This document shows, piece by piece, positions 44,809 to 53,477 of a stretch of 64,000 nucleotides of DNA. A program made the translations under genes and the position numbers. This DNA is from Pectobacterium carotovorum (GTDB lineage Bacteria; Pseudomonadota; Gammaproteobacteria; Enterobacterales; Enterobacteriaceae), in contig NZ_FQWI01000005.1 in assembly GCF_900129615.1 (NCBI RefSeq), positions 62,001 through 126,000 of the forward strand, in the 5' to 3' direction. A model generated the notes under the pieces. It had not been told where the DNA came from. It saw nothing but the letters and a program-made list of their open reading frames with translations, and searched no databases. Each line of letters begins with the position of its first letter. Position 1 is the first letter of the stretch.

Positions 44809-45842
44809 GTTATCGCACCTATCGGATCACGCTGCTGACGGTGGTGGTGTCTACGCTGTTGATTGCCGTGTGCTCACTGGGGATAGGGCGTTTTAGCTTA
44901 TCCCCGTGGCGCATCATCCAGATCCTTGTCGAGCCGCTGTCTGGCAACGATCTGCTGTTCGGAAAAAAACCGCTGCTTGGGGATATCGAGCGGCAAGTGG
45001 TGTGGAGCGTACGTTTACCCCGCGTGTTATTAGCCTGGTGTGCGGGTGCGGCGCTTGCACTGAGCGGGGCTACGCTGCAAGGCGTTTTCCGTAACCCGCT
45101 GGTCGATCCGCATATTATCGGTGTGTCCGCAGGCGCGGCCTTCGGCGGCACGCTGGCGATTCTATTAAGCTGGACGCCGCTGCTTTTGCTGCTGTCTGCG
45201 TTTACATTCGGCATGCTGGCGCTCTTGCTGATTTTCATGATGGCCGCCGCATTCGGCAAACAGAACGTGCTGATCCTGATTCTGGCGGGCGTCATCCTCA
45301 GCGGCTTTTTCGGTGCGTTGGTCAGTCTGATGCAATATCTGGCGGATACCGAAGAGAAGCTGCCGAGCATCGTTTTCTGGCTGTTAGGCAGTTTTGCCAC
45401 CGCACACTGGAACTCGCTGATGACCATGGCGGTGCCGCTAGGCCTTGCGGGTGGGTTACTGCTGCGGCTGCGTTGGCACATCAACGTGTTGTCGATGGGT
45501 GAGCAGGATGCGCGTGCGCTGGGTGTCGCCGTACAGCCCTTGCGCTGGCTGATTTTGAGCTTGTGTGCCGCGATAGTCGCCGCGCAGGTGGCGGTCAGCG
45601 GGAGTATTGGCTGGATTGGGCTGGTGATTCCTCATGTCGCACGCATGCTGGTGGGAGCCGATCACCGTCGCCTGCTGCCGGTGTCGCTGTGGTTGGGTGG
45701 GGGCTTTATGGTGTTGGTGGACGATCTGGCTCGCAATCTCACTGAGGCGGAGATTCCGCTGGGCATTCTGACGGCGCTACTTGGCGCACCGCTTTTTGCC
45801 GTGCTGTTGTATAAAACACAGCGACAGGGGAGAGGACGCTAG
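44805..45842 (+). CDS. FecCD-family ABC permease (MolB-like)
   Basis: 345 residues, about ten membrane helices. Signatures of the BtuC/FecCD/MolB fold: RLPRVLLAWCAGAALALSGATLQGVFRNPLVDPHIIGVSAGAAFGG and SGSIGWIGLVIPHVARMLVGADHR, the last with the coupling-helix region. Translocates the substrate delivered by the upstream binding protein. Overlaps that gene by 4 bp and is followed one base later by the ATPase gene. Confidence 0.88.
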   Translation: MSYRTYRITLLTVVVSTLLIAVCSLGIGRFSLSPWRIIQILVEPLSGNDLLFGKKPLLGDIERQVVWSVRLPRVLLAWCAGAALALSGATLQGVFRNPLVDPHIIGVSAGAAFGGTLAILLSWTPLLLLLSAFTFGMLALLLIFMMAAAFGKQNVLILILAGVILSGFFGALVSLMQYLADTEEKLPSIVFWLLGSFATAHWNSLMTMAVPLGLAGGLLLRLRWHINVLSMGEQDARALGVAVQPLRWLILSLCAAIVAAQVAVSGSIGWIGLVIPHVARMLVGADHRRLLPVSLWLGGGFMVLVDDLARNLTEAEIPLGILTALLGAPLFAVLLYKTQRQGRGR

Positions 45843-45843
45843 C

Positions 45844-46614
45844 ATGCCGACTATCAGGTTATCGACAGAAGAATTGGTGTATGGCTACCAACAGAGGCAG
45901 GGCTTTTTTTCACCGTTGAATCTGTGCTGTCTGGAAGGGGAAATTACGGCGATTCTGGGCGCGAACGGCAGAGGGAAAACGACGCTGCTGAATACGCTGA
46001 TGGGGCATTTATCGCCGCTTTCCGGGACGATCCAGCGCGATGGGCACATTGGCTTTGTGCCGCAGCTATTTACGCCGCCGTTTTCTTATAGCGTTCTGGA
46101 CATGGTGCTGATGGGGCGTGCGGGGCGTGTCCGGCTGTTTGCCATGCCTTCTGCGCATGACATCACCGTGGCTCAGAATGCACTGACCATGCTGGGAATC
46201 GCCTCCCTTGCTGAATGTGAATTTAGTGCGTTGTCCGGCGGGCAGCGACAGCTCGTGCTCATCGCGCGCGCGTTGGCCTCGGAGTGTCAGGTGCTGATTC
46301 TGGACGAACCGACGGCGGCGCTTGATGTGCAAAATCAGGCGCAGGTGCTGCGGTTATTGAAGCATCTGGCTAAAACGCAGCATTTGAGCATTCTTCTGAC
46401 CACACACGATCCCTCTCACGCGCTGGCCATTGCCGATCGAGCACTGCTTCTGATGGATAATCAGCACTATCTTTATGGCCGCTGTGATGAGGTTGTGACG
46501 GAGGATAACCTGTCACGGCTGTACGGCATTCCGATGCGGCAGGTCTGCGTGGACATCGCGCCGCAGCCGTATTATGCGCTGATACCGATATTGACCATGA
46601 CGGAGTCACTATGA
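45844..46614 (+). CDS. ABC transporter ATPase (MolC-like)
   Basis: 256 residues. Walker A GANGRGKTTLLNTL (note Arg in place of the usual Ser/Cys at the fourth variable site), Q-loop FVPQLFTPPF, signature LSGGQRQLVLIARALAS, Walker B VLILDEPTAALD, and H-loop LLTTHDPSHAL. The subfamily is that of FepC/BtuD/MolC importers. Overlaps the ModA-like gene by 4 bp. Confidence 0.9.
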   Translation: MPTIRLSTEELVYGYQQRQGFFSPLNLCCLEGEITAILGANGRGKTTLLNTLMGHLSPLSGTIQRDGHIGFVPQLFTPPFSYSVLDMVLMGRAGRVRLFAMPSAHDITVAQNALTMLGIASLAECEFSALSGGQRQLVLIARALASECQVLILDEPTAALDVQNQAQVLRLLKHLAKTQHLSILLTTHDPSHALAIADRALLLMDNQHYLYGRCDEVVTEDNLSRLYGIPMRQVCVDIAPQPYYALIPILTMTESL

Positions 46615-47345
46615 TTACCCCCCTGCGCCTGTATGCGGCTGGCAGTCTGCGCCTTGCATTCGCTCCGCTGTTGGCGACGTTCAGCGAACGCTATGCGGTG
46701 GACGTTGTGCCGACTTTCGGCCCGGCGGGGCTGCTGAGTGAAAAAATGATGCACGGCGATGCGGTGGATATTTTCGCCTCGGCGAATTGCGCGCACCCTT
46801 TACGCTTGAAAGCGCTGGGGCTGGCGGAGGAAACCACCGTGTTTACGCGCAACCATCTGTGTATTGTGATGCGTAACGTACCGGAACTCACCACGCAATC
46901 CTGGCTGATGGCGCTGCGTGACCCGCGTTTTGTGCTGTCAACCTCAACGCCCGGCAGCGATCCCGGTGGGGATTATGCATTTCAACTCTTTGATCGCATC
47001 GAACGTCTGCATCGGGGATGGGGAAATCAACTGCGCGACAAAGCAAAACCGCTGGTGGGTGGAGCGCTTGACCATGCCATCCCAGCAGGTATGACGGCGG
47101 GAAGTTACCTGATTCGGACTGGGCAGAGCGATATGCACATTGGCTATGCCAGCTATCTGCCGTTACTGCTCAATCAACCGGATCTGCATGTGGTTCATTT
47201 ACCCGATCTCTATCGTATTGATGCCGAGTACATGCTGGCCGTTATGAAGCCTGCCCGGCGTGAAGCGCGGCTGCTGGCGAACTACCTTTTATCACCTGAA
47301 GGACAAGGCTTTCTGGTGAGCAAAGGATTCGCCTCGCTGTTTTAG
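46611..47345 (+). CDS. ModA-like molybdate-binding protein without signal peptide
   Basis: 244 residues. Clear ModA/WtpA (class II solute-binding) fold: LRLYAAGSLRLAFAPLLATFSERYAVDV, FGPAGLLSEKMMHGDAVDIFASAN, LSTSTPGSDPGGDYAFQLF, IGYASYLPLLL. The protein begins directly with the first strand and has no signal peptide, so it should stay in the cytoplasm. It may be a cytosolic molybdate/tungstate buffer or sensor tied to the transporter. An upstream start that restores a signal peptide would have to lie inside the ATPase gene in another frame and is not seen. Confidence 0.85.
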   Translation: MITPLRLYAAGSLRLAFAPLLATFSERYAVDVVPTFGPAGLLSEKMMHGDAVDIFASANCAHPLRLKALGLAEETTVFTRNHLCIVMRNVPELTTQSWLMALRDPRFVLSTSTPGSDPGGDYAFQLFDRIERLHRGWGNQLRDKAKPLVGGALDHAIPAGMTAGSYLIRTGQSDMHIGYASYLPLLLNQPDLHVVHLPDLYRIDAEYMLAVMKPARREARLLANYLLSPEGQGFLVSKGFASLF

Positions 47346-47465
47346 TTGCAGAACGGGAGGTAAATCGGTCAACGATGAGGAACTCTGCTATGATTGCGGC
47401 ATATCTGCGCCGCTCTTTAGCTCGGCGTCACCTTTCGTTATCTCGTCCTTGGTAGAGTAATCACT

Positions 47466-48848
47466 GTGAGTACAACCTCTTTTTCTTCCCTCGCGCTGCC
47501 CGCAGAGCAGTTATCCAACCTTAATGAACTGGGCTATACCGAAATGACGCCAGTCCAGGCGGCGACGCTGCCAGCCGTTCTGAGCGGTGCAGACGTGCGG
47601 GCCAAGGCGAAAACTGGTAGCGGCAAAACGGCGGCATTTGGCATTGGGCTGCTGGATCGTATTGTCGTGAGCGATTTTACCACGCAGGCGCTGGTACTGT
47701 GCCCGACGCGTGAGCTGGCCGATCAGGTCAGCAAAGAGCTGCGTCGTCTGGCGCGTTTTGCGCAAAATATTAAGATTCTGACACTGTGCGGCGGTCAGCC
47801 GATGGGCCAGCAGCTCGATTCGCTGGTTCACGCCCCGCATATTGTCGTCGGGACGCCGGGTCGTATTCAGGACCATTTACGCAAGCAGTCGCTGTCTCTG
47901 GATAGCCTGAAAGTGCTGGTGCTGGATGAAGCGGATCGCATGTTGGACATGGGCTTTACTGACGCGATTGATGATGTGATTTCCTATACGCCGACCGATC
48001 GTCAAACTCTGCTATTTTCTGCTACCTATCCGGAAGAGATCGAGCAGATCAGCGCACGCGTTCAGCGTCAGCCGCAACGTTTCGAGGTTGCAGATGGTGT
48101 AGAAGAGCCAGCTATTGAACAACGTTTCTATGAGACGACGAAAGAGCAGCGCCTGCCGCTGTTGATTGCCATTTTGGACCATTATCAGCCTGCGTCCTGC
48201 GTGGTGTTCTGTAATACGAAACGTGATTGCCAGAGCGTATTTGACGCGCTGGACATGCGTGGGATTAGCGTATCCGCGCTGCATGGCGATCTGGAGCAGC
48301 GCGATCGCGATCAGGTTCTGGTGCGTTTTGCTAACCGCAGCTGCCGTGTGCTGGTGGCAACCGATGTTGCGGCTCGCGGCCTCGATATCAAAGAGCTGGA
48401 GCTGGTGGTGAATTTTGAGCTGGCTTTCGACCCTGAAGTTCACGTTCACCGCATTGGCAGAACGGGACGCGCGGGTACGAAGGGGCTGGCGGTGAGCCTG
48501 TGTACACCACAGGAAATGAACCGCGCGAATCTGATTGAAGACTATCTCGGTATACGCATTAAATGGACACCGGCGGATGAGATTGGCCGCAGTGGCGAGG
48601 TTGCGCTCGAACCTGAGATGATGACGCTGTGCATTGATGGTGGCAGAAAAGCCAAAATTCGTCCCGGCGATATCCTCGGGGCGTTAACCGGTGATGCAGG
48701 ATTAACGGCAGCAGAAGTGGGGAAAATTGATATGTTCCCGATGCATGCCTATGTGGCAATCCGTAAAGCCAGTGCTAAGCGCGCGTTGCAGCAGCTCCAG
48801 AAAGGTAAAATCAAAGGAAAAAGCTGCAAGGCCAGATTGTTAAAGTAA
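47466..48848 (+). CDS. dbpA: ATP-dependent RNA helicase DbpA
   Basis: 460 residues, GTG start. DEAD-box helicase acting in 50S ribosome assembly through hairpin 92 of 23S rRNA. Motifs in order: Q motif (YTEMTPVQAATLPAVL), I AKTGSGKT, Ia PTRELADQ, II DEAD (VLVLDEADRMLDMGF), III SAT (LLFSATYPE), IV-VI (VATDVAARGLDI, HRIGRTGRAG). The C-terminal RNA-binding domain (LCIDGGRKAKIRPGDILGALTGDAG) identifies DbpA rather than other DEAD-box proteins. Normal length. Confidence 0.95.
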   Translation: MSTTSFSSLALPAEQLSNLNELGYTEMTPVQAATLPAVLSGADVRAKAKTGSGKTAAFGIGLLDRIVVSDFTTQALVLCPTRELADQVSKELRRLARFAQNIKILTLCGGQPMGQQLDSLVHAPHIVVGTPGRIQDHLRKQSLSLDSLKVLVLDEADRMLDMGFTDAIDDVISYTPTDRQTLLFSATYPEEIEQISARVQRQPQRFEVADGVEEPAIEQRFYETTKEQRLPLLIAILDHYQPASCVVFCNTKRDCQSVFDALDMRGISVSALHGDLEQRDRDQVLVRFANRSCRVLVATDVAARGLDIKELELVVNFELAFDPEVHVHRIGRTGRAGTKGLAVSLCTPQEMNRANLIEDYLGIRIKWTPADEIGRSGEVALEPEMMTLCIDGGRKAKIRPGDILGALTGDAGLTAAEVGKIDMFPMHAYVAIRKASAKRALQQLQKGKIKGKSCKARLLK

Positions 48849-48908
48849 TCGGTGGCTGATATACCAGACAGAAGGGCCACGGGTAACTGACAGGAGTGTT
48901 AAAGGCGG

Positions 48909-49481
48909 ATGCAGACAACAGAAATCGATCGGCGGCTAACGGAAGTGAGCCAGCAGCTAACGATGGTGCTGGTGCCGGGATTGCGGGACAGCGATGATGA
49001 ACACTGGCAAAGCCATTGGGAACGGCGTTTCCCTTACTGGCATCGTATACGCCAGCGGGAATGGTATCAGGCCGATCTGGATCGCTGGGTGTTGGCGATC
49101 CGTCGTGAGCTTAGCATCTGTACACAGCCCGTGATTCTGATCGGCCACAGCTTTGGCGCGCTGGCTTCCTGTCATGTTGTGCAGCAGGGTCAGGAAGGGA
49201 TCGCCGGCGTGATGCTGGTGGCCCCTGCGGAGCCGATGCGCTTTGAGATTGACGATCGTATTCAGGCTACACCGTTGTCGGTTCCGACGCTGACATTTGC
49301 CAGTCATAACGATCCACTGATGAGCTTCACTCGCGCCCAATACTGGGCGCATGCGTGGAACAGTGAACTGGTTGATGTCGGTGAGGCAGGGCACATTAAT
49401 GCAGAAGCGGGATTTGGTCCCTGGGAATATGGTCTGACAAGATTAGCTGAGTTTTCAGAGGCGCTCATTGATACTCGTTAA
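48909..49481 (+). CDS. RBBP9/YdeN-family serine hydrolase
   Basis: 190 residues. Small alpha/beta hydrolase with LVPGLRDSDDEHWQSHWERRFP at the start, nucleophile elbow GHSFGALASCHVV, Asp in TLTFASHNDPLMSF and His in GEAGHINAEAGFGPW. These are hallmarks of the RBBP9/YdeN group; substrate unknown. It follows dbpA by 60 bp with its own upstream AGGAGTG, so it may be co-transcribed. Confidence 0.85.
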   Translation: MQTTEIDRRLTEVSQQLTMVLVPGLRDSDDEHWQSHWERRFPYWHRIRQREWYQADLDRWVLAIRRELSICTQPVILIGHSFGALASCHVVQQGQEGIAGVMLVAPAEPMRFEIDDRIQATPLSVPTLTFASHNDPLMSFTRAQYWAHAWNSELVDVGEAGHINAEAGFGPWEYGLTRLAEFSEALIDTR

Positions 49482-49585
49482 TCGGTCAGTTTCCATCAAG
49501 TAGCCATATTACATTATTAAGATAACGTTATATTTTTCTTTAATGCCAGGGCAATGAATAGCGTTGTCTTGGCATCTATTTTTTA

Positions 49586-50125
49586 TTAAGCCAGCTCTTC
49601 TTGATCGCCTGAGCCATGCAGCATTTCCTGAATCTGCTGATAAACTTCGGCAGCAGACAAATTGCTATATGACGTTTTGCTCTCAAAATGTAATACCTGT
49701 TCACCACCGGAACTATGAAGTGCGCCCATGAGTGCCAGATCTTCTTGTGTAATGCGCTGCCCGGTAAAGGCATCGAACATTTCAGAATTACCATCTGGGT
49801 ATTTAACCACGGAAATGAGCTTGCCGTTGTACAAAGGAATACCCGTCATTGCCAGTGAGTATTCGGTGGCGGCTTTCTGCTGTGCCTTAACTTGCTCAGG
49901 TGGAGGGGCATCTTTCTCTTCAGCGGCGCGCTTCTTTTGAGAAGACAGCGTGACCTTCGTGCTCTCGTTTGAGCCCGGCATATTTTGAGAGTCGGAGTTT
50001 GTTGATGTGTCGGTTTTATTCCCCGGGCTGATAGCTGCAACGACCGTCGGGTTAGCAGCCGCGCCAATCGGAGGCATGGTTGCCGGAGTAGTCGCATTCA
50101 CGAGTTGAATATCTGGAATCACCAC
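49586..50125 (-). CDS. Hypothetical protein with low-complexity N-terminus
   Basis: 179 residues, GTG start with AAGGAG upstream. The first 80 residues are rich in Ala, Thr, Ser, Asn and Pro (NATTPATMPPIGAAANPTVV; NKTDTSTNSDSQNMPGSNES) and probably disordered. The C-terminal part contains TGIPLYNGKLISVVKYPDG and QRITQEDLALMG. No signal peptide. Disordered Ser/Asn-rich N-termini occur in type III-secreted and surface proteins, but I do not recognise this family. Monocistronic. Confidence 0.55.
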   Translation of the reverse strand: MVIPDIQLVNATTPATMPPIGAAANPTVVAAISPGNKTDTSTNSDSQNMPGSNESTKVTLSSQKKRAAEEKDAPPPEQVKAQQKAATEYSLAMTGIPLYNGKLISVVKYPDGNSEMFDAFTGQRITQEDLALMGALHSSGGEQVLHFESKTSYSNLSAAEVYQQIQEMLHGSGDQEELA

Positions 50126-50649
50126 AGTATAACTCCTTCTTATATCTATTTAATGCTGGTAATGGTTTTACCAGTGAGTTACTTCAGTGTGTTAAAACCA
50201 CATACGTTAATACCGCAATCGTTGAAATTCAGGTCACCAACACCAGCAGGATAATTATCTTCCGTGAAAGACGGATCAATCTGCCGGAGATAATTTCCTA
50301 TTATTCAACACTATGACGTTAACGAAATGGTTCAGTGAGAACACGGTTAATGTAAAAAGTATTTATGCCAAACACTATTTATGCAAAATGCAATTGCATT
50401 AAAAAACACCCTATCGGAAAAGGTATCGGCTGTTTTTTCTGCTTCATTAATATCCAAAAGGCATAAGATTTAACTTTTTGATTACCAATCGTGCGAACTT
50501 ATGTGACCAAACCTCTCTATTTTTAAAAAATAGAAAACTATCAGGGTATTAGCGTGATGCAGTGATAACCCTTTCTTCATATCTTCTCTACAAGCGCGGG
50601 GGAACGCGATACACTGTTTTCCCTGTCTTTTCCTCTGTTAAGAAGCGCT
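50126..50649. other. AT-rich intergenic region
   Basis: About 520 bp with divergent promoters. Around 50397-50441 an A-run and a T-run flank partly complementary sequence (AAAAAACA ... TGTTTTTT), which could be a weak bidirectional terminator. No gene seen. Confidence 0.4.
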
Positions 50650-50916
50650 ATGCCTAGCATTAAACTGACGGTTAATTATTTGTATCGGCAAGTCGGCGAA
50701 ACGCGCGAAGCCTCACAGGCAACGGCCCGCGTTTTTGTTGGTGATGAACTCATTGCCACGGAGGTGATTACCGGAATGACGGAAAGCCCGGTCGAGAAGT
50801 ATTTGCACCACTCAGGGCGAGAAGCGCAGGCCGTACGTGTTGAATGGGATTGTGAAGGCACAACAGCCATGATGGTGTCTGAGGTGGAAATCTGCCCCTG
50901 CTGCCACCATGATTAG
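50650..50916 (+). CDS. Small hypothetical protein with CPCC end
   Basis: 88 residues, compact beta-rich sequence (SIKLTVNYLYRQVGETREAS) ending in EICPCCHHD, a possible metal-binding cluster of Cys and His. No signal peptide. ATG preceded by AAGAAGCGC. Not recognised; conserved in position by no neighbour I know. The next gene starts about 120 bp downstream on the same strand. Confidence 0.55.
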   Translation: MPSIKLTVNYLYRQVGETREASQATARVFVGDELIATEVITGMTESPVEKYLHHSGREAQAVRVEWDCEGTTAMMVSEVEICPCCHHD

Positions 50917-51038
50917 CCAGATAGGCTAAGCCATTTTGAACGTTCGGCTTCATGATTGACACGCTAAAACACAATGCGAGTTGCAGACAAACCAACGCAT
51001 AAGCAGCCTGAAGTATGACGGGTAGACAAGGTGAATGT

Positions 51039-51800
51039 ATGAGAGCAGCGGTATCAACCTTAATAGCCTGTGGACTGTGGGCGGCAACATGGGGTGCGCA
51101 AGCCGGCTGGTATGTCGTGAGCAATTACGAAGGTCACATTGGGCCTTATCCAGTACATTTTTCATTGCAGAAATACAGTATTGACCAGGAGAAGAACCTT
51201 CTTGGGAGCTACTTTTACGATAAATACAGAGCGCCGATCCCTCTGTATGGACGACTCTCCGAAACCTCGCTTGAAATCTGCGAAATCCATACCCCGCAGG
51301 ACTATGACAAATATATCATCCAGGGCGCTAAGTCCGACAGCGATATGACGCACTGCCCGTTTAAATTGACCGAGACAGGGGAAGAACTCCGCGGCGAGTG
51401 GTCAGACGGAAAGGCGCGTTATGATGTTAGCCTACGGCGCGTGGCATCCTTTGACGATAGCGAGCAGCCCGTCAAAGTCGAAGGGCAGATTGATATTCCT
51501 TTCTGGGGGCAAACGGCGACTCACAGTTTCGTCGGTGTGTATCAAAACAGTGATGCAGGAATGGTCGTTGAGGGAATCAAGGCGATTAACAAGAAGAGCG
51601 GCAATGTCGATCAGCTTCTCCAGCCTGATTTTCAACAATGCCAATTTGGCTTCTTCATGACTCCGGTTTATATGAATATTGAAAATGGCGGAGATAATCG
51701 CAGCATCCTGCTGAACTGCTATTCCCACGGCGGAGGTGATATTCTGCTGGAATACCGTTTTGATGCGGCAAGTCAGCGTTATGGTGTGGTCGGTGAGTAA
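51039..51800 (+). CDS. Exported protein of unknown function
   Basis: 253 residues from the ATG at 51039, which gives a clean signal peptide (MRAAVSTLIACGLWAATWGAQA). An earlier start at 51015 adds only a polar tail. The mature part has four to five cysteines and repeated beta strands (GWYVVSNYEGHIGPYPVHF; CQFGFFMTPVYMNIENGGDN), suggesting a disulfide-bonded periplasmic or secreted domain. No catalytic motif recognised. It lies about 240 bp upstream of nip, but has its own spacer. Confidence 0.6.
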   Translation: MRAAVSTLIACGLWAATWGAQAGWYVVSNYEGHIGPYPVHFSLQKYSIDQEKNLLGSYFYDKYRAPIPLYGRLSETSLEICEIHTPQDYDKYIIQGAKSDSDMTHCPFKLTETGEELRGEWSDGKARYDVSLRRVASFDDSEQPVKVEGQIDIPFWGQTATHSFVGVYQNSDAGMVVEGIKAINKKSGNVDQLLQPDFQQCQFGFFMTPVYMNIENGGDNRSILLNCYSHGGGDILLEYRFDAASQRYGVVGE

Positions 51801-52038
51801 GGGTAAGGGTTCTAACGCGTTAGGAACGTTAGCGGTTTTTCATAGATAAATTCTCTGCATTATTTTGCAGGCTAAATATATTGGTGTTCATTGTTGGAAA
51901 TAAATGATTTTTATTTCCACTCCTTTCTTGTTAAAAATAATCCCGCCTTCATTTTTTTATCAATATTGCGTTTTATCTTCATTGTAACTGCAAGGGTACG
52001 AGTCCATAAAGGGGCTATTTTCTGCTAAAGGAGTGAAA

Positions 52039-52830
52039 ATGCTTTCAGGAAAGAAAACGATCATGGCGATATCCATATTATGTGTCGCTTTTTCTGCGCA
52101 TGCGGATAATTTCTCTAAGTTGGATCAAGCGCTACCGTCAGGTATTAATGCGCTTGCGATTGCGCCGGTATTTGATTTCGACAGTGATGGTTGTTTGCCC
52201 AGTGCCGGGTTTAGCCGAGGCGGGATACAAAACGGTGGCTTGAAGCCGACAGGAAGTCTGACAGGCGGATGCCGATGGGGAAATTTTCTCGAATCGTCAA
52301 ATACATTGCACCGATACGCCTGTGTTGATTCCGGTGGCTCTCGCTATTGTGGTAGCTTCTATGCGCTCTATTTCTTAAAAGATCAGGTATTGGGCGGTTT
52401 GAATACGGGTCATCGACATGACTGGGAACATGTTGCCATCTGGACTAAAAACGGCGCGGTAACACACGGTAGTTTCAGCGCGCACGGTAAACTGACGACG
52501 GAAGCCGCAGCGAATATCGATAAGCAGGGCGGTCGCCTAAAATTTGTGTACCACAAAGACGGCGCGTTAACACACGCTTTCCGGTTTGCCAAAACGAATG
52601 AACAGGCGGAAAACCCTTACGGCAACTTTGTGACGCCGGACATTGTCAGCTGGTATGCGATGTCGGGTGACGGTATTAGTAACGAGGAACTGCGTAACCG
52701 ATTAAATGCGTTTGACTACGGTTCTGCCTCGATTCCGCTTAAAGACAGTAATTTCCTGACTAACCTGAATAATGGCCGACCGGCTGGTTATCCAGAATTT
52801 ACGGCTGCCAGCTTAACGGCGTCTAAATAA
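52039..52830 (+). CDS. nip: Nep1-like necrosis-inducing protein (Nip)
   Basis: 263 residues from the ATG at 52039 (AAGGAG upstream; a GTG two codons earlier is less likely). Signal peptide ending SAHA. The NLP heptapeptide GHRHDWE is intact at about 124-130, together with DFDSDGCLPS upstream and paired cysteines. NLP toxins bind plant sphingolipids and lyse dicot cells; in Pectobacterium Nip is a secreted virulence factor exported through the Out system. Expression in related strains depends on quorum sensing and plant signals; no specific operator could be assigned here. Confidence 0.95.
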   Translation: MLSGKKTIMAISILCVAFSAHADNFSKLDQALPSGINALAIAPVFDFDSDGCLPSAGFSRGGIQNGGLKPTGSLTGGCRWGNFLESSNTLHRYACVDSGGSRYCGSFYALYFLKDQVLGGLNTGHRHDWEHVAIWTKNGAVTHGSFSAHGKLTTEAAANIDKQGGRLKFVYHKDGALTHAFRFAKTNEQAENPYGNFVTPDIVSWYAMSGDGISNEELRNRLNAFDYGSASIPLKDSNFLTNLNNGRPAGYPEFTAASLTASK

Positions 52831-53069
52831 TTATGATGGTAAGGGAGGTATAATTTTTTTTATACCTCTCATTATTAGGTTTATTTTCCTGCTATGCGTT
52901 TTTCGATATATAGATATTTTTATATTTATTTTGATAATAATCATTAGCAATCTTTCCTTGAAATTATGCTCACCCAATTACGCGACCATTTATATCATCG
53001 AACCTGGCGTGTATAGCTCGTTCAGGAGAATATAAGGTGAACACTTTTATTCCGGAAATACGGGCATGT

Positions 53070-53270
53070 TTACACTGTGACGTTATTCGCTTTTGTACGC
53101 TTCTCGTCGAACTGTTCACGGCAATATTCATCACTGATGTCGTCCACGATCACAAGTGCCGTTAGGGCAACATTGCGTAGGGTGTCAAGTTCGGTTGAGT
53201 CGTCGCAACTGGTCATTAGGTCAATAATTCCACGGAGCATGGTCAGCTTTATGTCGATCCCTTTCTTCAC
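53070..53270 (-). CDS. Small prophage-type hypothetical protein
   Basis: 66 residues, GTG start overlapping the stop of a 36-residue ORF (GTGA), so translation is coupled. Acidic helical sequence (IIDLMTSCDDSTELDTLRN). This looks like the small orphan genes of prophages and satellites. No known function. It marks a short stretch of accessory DNA right of nip. Confidence 0.5.
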   Translation of the reverse strand: MKKGIDIKLTMLRGIIDLMTSCDDSTELDTLRNVALTALVIVDDISDEYCREQFDEKRTKANNVTV

Positions 53271-53377
53271 TTGCTTGCCTCCTGTTCCAGCGATTCGCGG
53301 GCTTCAGCATAGATAGCGCAGACGATCCTGATAGGGGCAGTTAGTTGGGAGGAAAGAACTATAGAGAGGTGAGTCAT
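53267..53377 (-). CDS. 36-residue upstream ORF
   Basis: Starts with ATG at 53377 after a strong AGGAG seven bases upstream; product begins MTHLSIVLSSQLTAPIRIV. Its stop overlaps the start of the 66-residue gene. The ribosome binding site is part of the right arm of a 9-bp inverted repeat (53385-53414), so access to it may be controlled by RNA folding. Confidence 0.45.
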   Translation of the reverse strand: MTHLSIVLSSQLTAPIRIVCAIYAEARESLEQEASK

Positions 53378-53384
53378 TTACTAT

Positions 53385-53414
53385 CTCCTGTAGGGGGTTG
53401 CGGTTCTACAGGAG
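53385..53414 (-). promoter_or_regulatory. Inverted repeat that can hide a ribosome binding site
   Basis: Perfect repeat CTCCTGTAG-N12-CTACAGGAG. On the minus-strand transcript the second arm (CTACAGGAG) contains the Shine-Dalgarno sequence of the 36-residue ORF, so the hairpin would sequester it. It could also be an operator. Confidence 0.5.
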
Positions 53415-53477
53415 AATTGTGTCAATGCTGAATCGCTGGTGGGGTAATCTTACAAAGAGAAAGTGCAATATTACGAT

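Noticed and set aside
44819-45484. 221-codon minus-strand frame opposite the FecCD permease
   Set aside because: Antisense shadow of a membrane protein gene.
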